A DNA stretch of 54,258 nucleotides from an uncultured Bacteroidales bacterium (lineage in GTDB: Bacteria; Bacteroidota; Bacteroidia; Bacteroidales; Paludibacteraceae). Under the pieces are notes generated by a model that was not told the DNA's origin, searched no databases, and saw nothing but the letters and a program-made list of their open reading frames with translations. This document shows, in pieces, positions 48,801 through 54,258 of the stretch (the first letter of the stretch is position 1; every line of letters starts with the position of its first letter). The translations under genes were made by a program, and so were the position numbers. Where the stretch lies: contig CAMJDT010000008.1 in the NCBI GenBank assembly GCA_946404495.1, positions 1-54,258 of the forward strand, given 5' to 3'.

Positions 48801-51269
48801 GTGCGCGTGTACGGCTACGTTGTCGATGAACAGAATATCGGTATCGAGCTGGTCAACGTCTATCTGCAGGACGGCCTTACCGGTACCACCACCAACCAGA
48901 ACGGCTACTACTCCCTCTCCTTCGACCTCACCGACACCGTCACCATCTCCTATCAGATGCTCGGCTATGTCACGATCCGCCAGGAGTTCTTTACCGACCG
49001 TGATGTAGTCAATGTCAATGTGGAGATGCTGACCGATGCGCAACTCTTGGAGCAGATAGAGGTGCGCGGACTCAGCCGCCGCCTCGGCCAGATGGACGAG
49101 GTCAGTCGCGAACTCACGCGCGTCATGCCCGACGCTACGGGCGGATCCATCGAGAGTCTCCTCATTACCTTTGCCGGCGTCAACCAGAACAACGAACTCT
49201 CTACCCAGTACAACGTACGCGGAGGTAACTTCGACGAGAACTCCGTCTACGTCAACGGCATCGAGATCCATAGGCCTCTATTGTTGCGCTCGGGGCAACA
49301 GGAGGGACTCAGTTTTGTCAACCCCGAGATGGTGGAGAAGGTCGACTTCTCTGCCGGCGGATTCGACGCACGCTACGGCGATAAGATGGCCTCCGTGCTC
49401 GATATCCGTTACAAACGCCCCGAGCGCCTCGAGGCTACCGTGGGCGTATCCCTCCTCGGCGCCAACGCCTATGTCGGCTGGGGCGACAGCACGCAGTCGC
49501 AGATGCACGGCATCCGCTACAAGACCTCCAAGTATATGCTCGGCGCCCTGCCTACCAAGGGCAACTACCAGCCTAATTTCATCGACTACCAGACCCAAAT
49601 GACATGGAAGTTGAAAGGTGAAGGGGACCCCAAAAATCTGCAGATTTTTCGGGGAAGCCCCGGTGAAAACTTAAAGGTGAAAGGAGAGAGTTGGGAGATG
49701 AAGATGCTGGGCAACTTCTCCCGCAACAGCTACAGCTTCCACCCCGACTCCATGAGCGAGAGCTTCGGTACCTACCTGCAGCCGCTCAATAAGACCATCT
49801 GGTACGAGGGTCAGGAGAAGGACCTCTTCACCACCGCCTTCCTCGCCCTGCAGGCCGAGGGCAGGCACCCCCTCTCGCGCGGTCAACTGCTCTCGCTCCT
49901 TACCCTCTCGGGTTACTATACCAACGAGAAGGAGACCTACGATATCCATAGCGACTATGTCCTCTCCGAGCGCGATAACTCGTCCGCCAATGAGGCCGTC
50001 CACCGCCCCGATGCCACCATCGACGGCACCTCTACCGCTACCGTCCTCGGTACGGGTAACTTCCACGAGCATGCCCGCAATACGCTGCAGGCCGGCCTCG
50101 TCACCCTGGCCTACGACGGCGGTTGGCTCTATGAGCAGAGTCGGCTGGAGTGGGGCGTACGCGCCAAGATGGAGATGATCCGAGACCGCATCAGCGAGTG
50201 GGAGTGGCGCGACTCCATGGGCTATTCCATGCCCGACGACGGCGTGACGATGCCGCTCTACTATGCCCTCAAGGCCGAGACCGACCTGCGCGACGCACGC
50301 CTCGAGGCCTATGCACAGGAGACCTACAAATGGATCACCAACCGCGGTAACATCCTCCTCACGGGCGGTGTGCGCCTCAATTGGAACTCGTTTACCAACG
50401 AGGTACTCCTTTCCCCGCGGGCCAACCTCACGATCATACCCGGCTGGAAGCGCGACTTCACCTTCCGCTTCGCGACCGGTCTCTACTACCAGGCACCCTT
50501 CTACAAGGAATACCGCCAGATGCTCTACGACAACGGCGTGGCACGTATCCGGCTCAATAAGGACTTAAAGGCCCAACGCTGCGCGCAGGTGCTCGCCGGT
50601 GCCGATTACTACTTCCGCGCCTGGGGACGACCCTTCCGCCTGACGGCGGAGGCCTACTTTAAGTACATCGACCGCATGGAGAGTTATACCGTCGATAACG
50701 TGCGCGTCAGGTACTCAGGCGTCAACGATGCCGTGGGTTATACCGCCGGACTGGATATCAAGTTCTACGGCGAACTCGTGCCGGGCGTCGACTCCTGGCT
50801 CAGTTTCTCCACGATGTCCTCTAAGATGCGCATGACAGACGACCCCTACGATCGAGGCTGGTTCCCCCAGCCGCAGGAGCAACGCTGGGCGCTCACGCTC
50901 TTCTTTCAGGACTATATCCCGCGCTTCCCGCAGTACCGCTTCCATCTCAAGCTCATCTTCTCCGACGGACTGCCCTTCGGCTATCCGCGGCAGGAGAATA
51001 TGCGTTACTTGGGACATATGCCGATCTATAAGCGTATCGACCTCGGTGCCAGCCGTACCTTCTCGGCCGCTACGGATAAGTTCATGCGCAAACCCTCCGC
51101 CAAGCACGTCGCCGCGTGGTCGATCTATTTCGAGGTGTTCAACGTAGTGGACTGGAACAACGTCAACTCCTACTACTGGATCACCGCCACCGAAGGTACC
51201 CGCTTCGCCAGCCCCAACTACCTCACCGGCCGCATGTTTAACCTCCGCTTCACAGTCGACATAAAATAA
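48801..51269 (+). CDS. TonB-dependent receptor with carboxypeptidase-like domain; start unclear
   Basis: This 822-residue outer-membrane protein begins with a carboxypeptidase-regulatory-like domain (RVYGYVVDEQNIGIELVNVY), then a plug domain (TQYNVRGGNFDENSVYVNGIEI) and a beta-barrel ending in FNLRFTVDIK. It would take up a substrate with TonB energy. The GTG at 48801 is the first standard start, but the in-frame codons before it, from 48714, encode IRQIATWLLLIGWLGIVSV and HA, a convincing signal peptide with no ATG, GTG or TTG ahead of it. The true start may be a non-standard codon (ATC at 48732 or 48717), or a base is wrong. Residues about 270-296 are encoded by the 41-base element with its words. 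Confidence 0.8.
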   Translation: MRVYGYVVDEQNIGIELVNVYLQDGLTGTTTNQNGYYSLSFDLTDTVTISYQMLGYVTIRQEFFTDRDVVNVNVEMLTDAQLLEQIEVRGLSRRLGQMDEVSRELTRVMPDATGGSIESLLITFAGVNQNNELSTQYNVRGGNFDENSVYVNGIEIHRPLLLRSGQQEGLSFVNPEMVEKVDFSAGGFDARYGDKMASVLDIRYKRPERLEATVGVSLLGANAYVGWGDSTQSQMHGIRYKTSKYMLGALPTKGNYQPNFIDYQTQMTWKLKGEGDPKNLQIFRGSPGENLKVKGESWEMKMLGNFSRNSYSFHPDSMSESFGTYLQPLNKTIWYEGQEKDLFTTAFLALQAEGRHPLSRGQLLSLLTLSGYYTNEKETYDIHSDYVLSERDNSSANEAVHRPDATIDGTSTATVLGTGNFHEHARNTLQAGLVTLAYDGGWLYEQSRLEWGVRAKMEMIRDRISEWEWRDSMGYSMPDDGVTMPLYYALKAETDLRDARLEAYAQETYKWITNRGNILLTGGVRLNWNSFTNEVLLSPRANLTIIPGWKRDFTFRFATGLYYQAPFYKEYRQMLYDNGVARIRLNKDLKAQRCAQVLAGADYYFRAWGRPFRLTAEAYFKYIDRMESYTVDNVRVRYSGVNDAVGYTAGLDIKFYGELVPGVDSWLSFSTMSSKMRMTDDPYDRGWFPQPQEQRWALTLFFQDYIPRFPQYRFHLKLIFSDGLPFGYPRQENMRYLGHMPIYKRIDLGASRTFSAATDKFMRKPSAKHVAAWSIYFEVFNVVDWNNVNSYYWITATEGTRFASPNYLTGRMFNLRFTVDIK
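49605..49690. repeat. 41-base element with GTGAAAGG words inside the TonB receptor gene
   Basis: The element (49623-49663) has a perfect palindromic centre (AAAAATCTGCAGATTTTT) and is flanked by TTGAAAGGTGAAGG and GGTGAAAACTTAAAGGTG. It is read in the opposite orientation to the copy in coaE, and both readings are free of stops. Confidence 0.88.
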
Positions 51270-51361
51270 GGTGAAAAGTGAAAGGTGAAAAGTGAAAGGA
51301 ATAAATGGCCAAATAACTAAATGGTACATAAATGGTAAATGTCTAAATGGTAAATGACCAA
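51270..51361. repeat. Two word blocks between the receptor gene and mutS
   Basis: GGTGAAAAGTGAAAGG words (51270-51300) are followed by AAATGGTACATAAATGGTAAA words (51300-51361). The second block contains ATG triplets in frame with mutS, which could be mistaken for its start. Confidence 0.8.
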
Positions 51362-53998
51362 ATGTCAACAGAATTGACTCCGATGATGAAGCAGTTCCGG
51401 GCGATCAAGGAACAATACCCGGATGCCATGCTGCTATTCCGCTGCGGCGACTTCTACGAGACCTACGCAGAGGACGCAGTGCGGGCCTCCAAGATCCTGC
51501 AGATCACCCTTACCCACCGCTCTAACGGCGGTCAGGGCAGCGGTACCCTCGAGATGGCGGGTTTTCCCTTCCATGCCCTCGATACCTACCTGCCCAAACT
51601 CGTACGGGCGGGTCTGCGCGTGGCCATCTGCGACCAACTGGAGGACCCCAAACTGACCAAGAAACTGGTCAAACGCGGCGTCACGGAACTGGTCACACCG
51701 GGTGTCAGTTATTCGGATACCACCCTGCAGTCCAAGGAGAATAACTTCGTCGCCTGCGTCCATTTCTCCGAGGGCAAGGGACCCCAACAAATAGGCGCCG
51801 CCTTCCTCGATCTCAGTACCGGCGAGTTTCTCGTAGGGCAAGGCACGGAGGACTATGTCTCCAAACTCCTCACCAACCTCAAACCCAAGGAGGTGCTCTA
51901 CCTGCGCGGCAAGCGCGAACGCTTTGAGTCGGCCTTCGCCGATCGCTATTTTACCTTCGAACTCGACGACTGGATGCTCACCTCCGAGGCCGCCAACGAC
52001 CGCCTCACCAAGCAGTTCGGTACCGCCAACCTCAAGGGCTTCGGCGTCGACTCCATGCCCCTGGCCGTCATCGCCGCGGGAGGCATCCTGCATTACCTCG
52101 ATATGACGCAGCACCTCCAGACCGGCCATATCCGTTCGCTCAGCCGACTCGAGGAAGACCGCTACGTCTGGCTCGATACCTTCACCGTTCGTAACCTCGA
52201 GCTCTTCCGCTCCACGGCCTCCGAGGGTGTCGGACTCATCGACATCATCGACGACACCGTCAGCCCCATGGGCGCCCGTATGCTCCATCGCTGGCTCTCG
52301 CTGCCGCTCAAAGACATCCGCGCCATTCAGAACCGCCAGAGCGTCGTCTCACTCCTCTTGCGTCAGGGGGACAAACGCGACCGCATCCGCCTTCAGATAG
52401 CCCTTATGCAGGACCTCGAGCGGCTGGCCGGTAAGGTCTCTACGGGACGTATCGGTCCCCGCGAGTGCCAGGCACTGAGTCAGGCCCTCAAGGCCATCGG
52501 ACAGGTAAAGCAGGATAGTCTCGATAGCGAAGAGAAATCCTACTTCCACCTCCTCGGCGAACAGCTGCAGGTACTCGAGCAGGTCTCCGCTCGTATCGAC
52601 CGCACCATCGCCCTAAACCCGCCCGCGCAGAGCGGCAAGACGGGTACCATCGCCGATGGCGTCGACGAGGAACTGGATCGCCTCCGCGACATGGAGCATA
52701 ACGGACGGCAGTATCTGCTGCAACTCCAGCAGCGCGAGGCCGAGCGAACCGGCATTCCGAGCCTCAAGATAGCCTACAATAGCGTCTTCGGGTACTACCT
52801 CGAGGTGCGCAATACCTATCGTGATAAGGTGCCCGCCGACTGGATCCGCAAGCAGACACTCGTCAGCGCCGAGCGTTATATCACACCCGAACTCAAGCAG
52901 TACGAGGAACAGATATCCCACGCCTCCGAACAGATCCAGCAGATCGAGAACCGCCTCTATATGGAGCTCCTGCTCTTCCTCACCGACTATGTGCCCGACC
53001 TCCAGGTCAATGCACACGTCATCGCCCAACTCGACTGCCTCGCCTCCTTTGCCCTCACGGCCGCCAATCATCACTACGTCTGCCCCGAGATGAACGACTC
53101 GCTGCGCATCGACATCCGGCAGGGACGCCACCCCGTCATCGAGCAGCATCTGCCCCTCGGTGAGCAGTATGTGCCCAACGACATTCTGCTCGACAACAAC
53201 GGCCAGCAGATCATTATCCTCACCGGCCCCAATATGGCGGGTAAGTCTGCGCTATTGAGGCAGACTGCCCTCATCGTCCTTATGGCCCAGATCGGCAGCT
53301 TCGTACCGGCCGACAAGGCCGAGATAGGGTGGGTGGATAAGATCTTCACCCGCGTCGGTGCCAACGATAACATATCCGTGGGCGAGAGCACCTTTATGGT
53401 GGAGATGAACGAGGCCGCCAGCATCCTCAACAACCTCTCCGAGCGCTCCCTCGTCCTCTTCGACGAACTCGGCCGCGGTACCAGCACCTACGACGGCATC
53501 TCCATCGCCTGGTCCATCGTGGAGTATATCCACGAAAACCGCTTCCACGCTAAGACCCTCTTCGCGACCCACTACCACGAACTCAACGAGATGGAGCGCC
53601 TCTTCGACCGGATCCGCAACTATAATGTCTCCGTGCGCGAGGCGGACGGTAAGGTCATCTTCCTGCGCAAACTCGTGCGCGGCGGCAGCGAACACAGCTT
53701 CGGTATCCATGTGGCCAAACTCGCCGGCATGCCCGCCTCCATCGTGGAGCGTGCCAATCAGGTGCTGAAAGACCTCGAGAGCAATGTCACCTCCGACCTC
53801 GTCGCCAAACCCGCTGCCAAACCCGGCAAGGGTGCCGTCGGCGCCCACGAAGGGATGCAGCTCTCCTTCTTCCAACTTGACGACCCCGTCCTCGAGCAAA
53901 TTCGCGACGAACTGACCCGCCTCGATATCAACAACCTCACCCCCCTCGAAGCCCTCAACAAACTCAACGACATCAAAAAACTCGTTGGAGGAAAATAA
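51362..53998 (+). CDS. mutS: DNA mismatch repair protein MutS
   Basis: This 878-residue protein finds mismatches and starts repair. The mismatch-reading FYE motif is F31-Y32-E33 in RCGDFYETY. The lever and clamp regions follow, and the ATPase has Walker [10 protein letters not shown] near residue 620, then a helix with [18 protein letters not shown], Walker [16 protein letters not shown] and the ATHYHEL histidine. I place the start at 51362, since the ATG at 51347 lies in word repeats and adds only five residues. The gene is full length and ends at a hairpin terminator. Confidence 0.96.
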   Translation: MSTELTPMMKQFRAIKEQYPDAMLLFRCGDFYETYAEDAVRASKILQITLTHRSNGGQGSGTLEMAGFPFHALDTYLPKLVRAGLRVAICDQLEDPKLTKKLVKRGVTELVTPGVSYSDTTLQSKENNFVACVHFSEGKGPQQIGAAFLDLSTGEFLVGQGTEDYVSKLLTNLKPKEVLYLRGKRERFESAFADRYFTFELDDWMLTSEAANDRLTKQFGTANLKGFGVDSMPLAVIAAGGILHYLDMTQHLQTGHIRSLSRLEEDRYVWLDTFTVRNLELFRSTASEGVGLIDIIDDTVSPMGARMLHRWLSLPLKDIRAIQNRQSVVSLLLRQGDKRDRIRLQIALMQDLERLAGKVSTGRIGPRECQALSQALKAIGQVKQDSLDSEEKSYFHLLGEQLQVLEQVSARIDRTIALNPPAQSGKTGTIADGVDEELDRLRDMEHNGRQYLLQLQQREAERTGIPSLKIAYNSVFGYYLEVRNTYRDKVPADWIRKQTLVSAERYITPELKQYEEQISHASEQIQQIENRLYMELLLFLTDYVPDLQVNAHVIAQLDCLASFALTAANHHYVCPEMNDSLRIDIRQGRHPVIEQHLPLGEQYVPNDILLDNNGQQIIILTGPNMAGKSALLRQTALIVLMAQIGSFVPADKAEIGWVDKIFTRVGANDNISVGESTFMVEMNEAASILNNLSERSLVLFDELGRGTSTYDGISIAWSIVEYIHENRFHAKTLFATHYHELNEMERLFDRIRNYNVSVREADGKVIFLRKLVRGGSEHSFGIHVAKLAGMPASIVERANQVLKDLESNVTSDLVAKPAAKPGKGAVGAHEGMQLSFFQLDDPVLEQIRDELTRLDINNLTPLEALNKLNDIKKLVGGK

Positions 53999-54032
53999 AA
54001 AATCGCAGAATTCGTTAAAAATCTGCGATTTT
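53999..54032. terminator. TCGCAGA-family hairpin terminator after mutS
   Basis: AAAATCGCAGA pairs with TCTGCGATTTT across a loop of 12 bases directly after the mutS stop. T-rich on one side and A-rich on the other, it may work both ways. Confidence 0.8.
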
Positions 54033-54150
54033 CATGTACGATGTACTATGTACGATGTACGATTGATGTACGATTTAGTTGATGTACGATGGACCTTCGT
54101 CCTTTTTTACCTTCGTAAATCCTTCGTCCTTCGTACATTTGTCCTTCGTC
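54033..54150. repeat. TGTACGATG and CCTTCGT word blocks
   Basis: About six TGTACGATG-type words are followed by about six CCTTCGT-type words up to the stop of the last gene. No gene is visible in the block. Confidence 0.75.
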
Positions 54151-54151
54151 C

Positions 54152-54256
54152 TTATCCCTGGTGTGCTTGATCGTACTTGTCGAGCTCGTCCGCCCAGATG
54201 TAGGCCTTCAAGGTGGGTTGGCCACCGGCGAGGTCCTTCTGCGCACGCCAGGCGGC
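54152..54256 (-). CDS. C-terminal fragment of an unknown protein
   Basis: On the minus strand the last 34 residues of a gene run in from the window edge to a TAA at 54152-54154. The piece contains AAWRAQKDLAGGQPTLKAYI and ends ELDKYDQAHQG. I do not recognise it. It is convergent with mutS, with the hairpin and word blocks between. Confidence 0.5.
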   Translation of the reverse strand, partial: AAWRAQKDLAGGQPTLKAYIWADELDKYDQAHQG

Positions 54257-54258
54257 GA

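Noticed and set aside
48790..49008. ATG-started frame at the beginning of the TonB receptor gene
   Set aside because: It is in a different frame from the receptor and its protein is low-complexity serine/proline/threonine, a shadow.

Overview
The window comes from a member of the phylum Bacteroidota, most likely the order Bacteroidales. Nine promoters have the Bacteroidota form TTTG, then exactly 20 bases, then TAnnTTTG. Genes show no clear Shine-Dalgarno sequences. Several secreted proteins end in what look like type IX secretion (T9SS) sorting domains, and Bacteroidota-type families are present (M6 peptidases, a DUF4827-like lipoprotein, SusC-type receptor parts). The species cannot be told from the sequence.

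Layout. 1-138 is the end of an unknown gene. 206-706 is a minus-strand tRNA cluster (Leu-GAG, Leu-CAG, Gly-GCC) with its own promoter. 905-7656 (minus) is a run from one promoter: mlaE, mlaF, a free-standing M6 prodomain protein, two secreted M6 metalloproteases, xth and lptB. 7867-9593 (plus) is umuD-umuC. 9782-15547 (plus) holds rmlA, two FKBP-like lipoproteins, glmM, surE, a small membrane protein and lpxB. 15525-20782 (minus) is rsfS, ftsH and an M16 peptidase. 20938-31142 (minus) is a tightly overlapping run: cytidylate-kinase-like gene, dxs, trkA, trkH, an SGNH hydrolase with an MBOAT acyltransferase, coaE, engB and a universal stress protein. 31543-45816 (plus) is an outer-membrane protein, a giant repeat protein of about 4066 residues, a DivIC/FtsB-like protein, a small membrane protein and ruvC. 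45924-53998 (plus) is a ferredoxin, YtxH and holin-like envelope proteins, an AI-2E-family permease, a rubrerythrin, a TonB-dependent receptor and mutS. The last bases are the end of a minus-strand gene.

Two things stand out. First, the giant protein is made of about 70 units of about 51 residues in a three-unit A-B-C super-repeat, and each unit class has its own cysteine pattern. Second, the gene borders are filled with short degenerate tandem words (GTGAAAGG, TGTACCATT, ACGACCA, CGGTATCC, CAATTAT and others), together with a 41-base palindromic element and a 30-base element. The same elements lie inside coaE, lpxB, dxs, the SGNH gene and the TonB receptor gene without breaking the frame, and they supply start or stop codons to several other genes. 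This looks like a mobile or self-expanding repeat system that I cannot match to a named one.

Much of the rest is envelope biology: LPS transport and lipid A synthesis (lptB, lpxB), lipid asymmetry (mlaEF), sugar nucleotides (rmlA, glmM), O-acetylation (MBOAT and SGNH) and secreted proteases and adhesin. DNA repair and mutagenesis genes (xth, umuDC, ruvC, mutS) are scattered among them.
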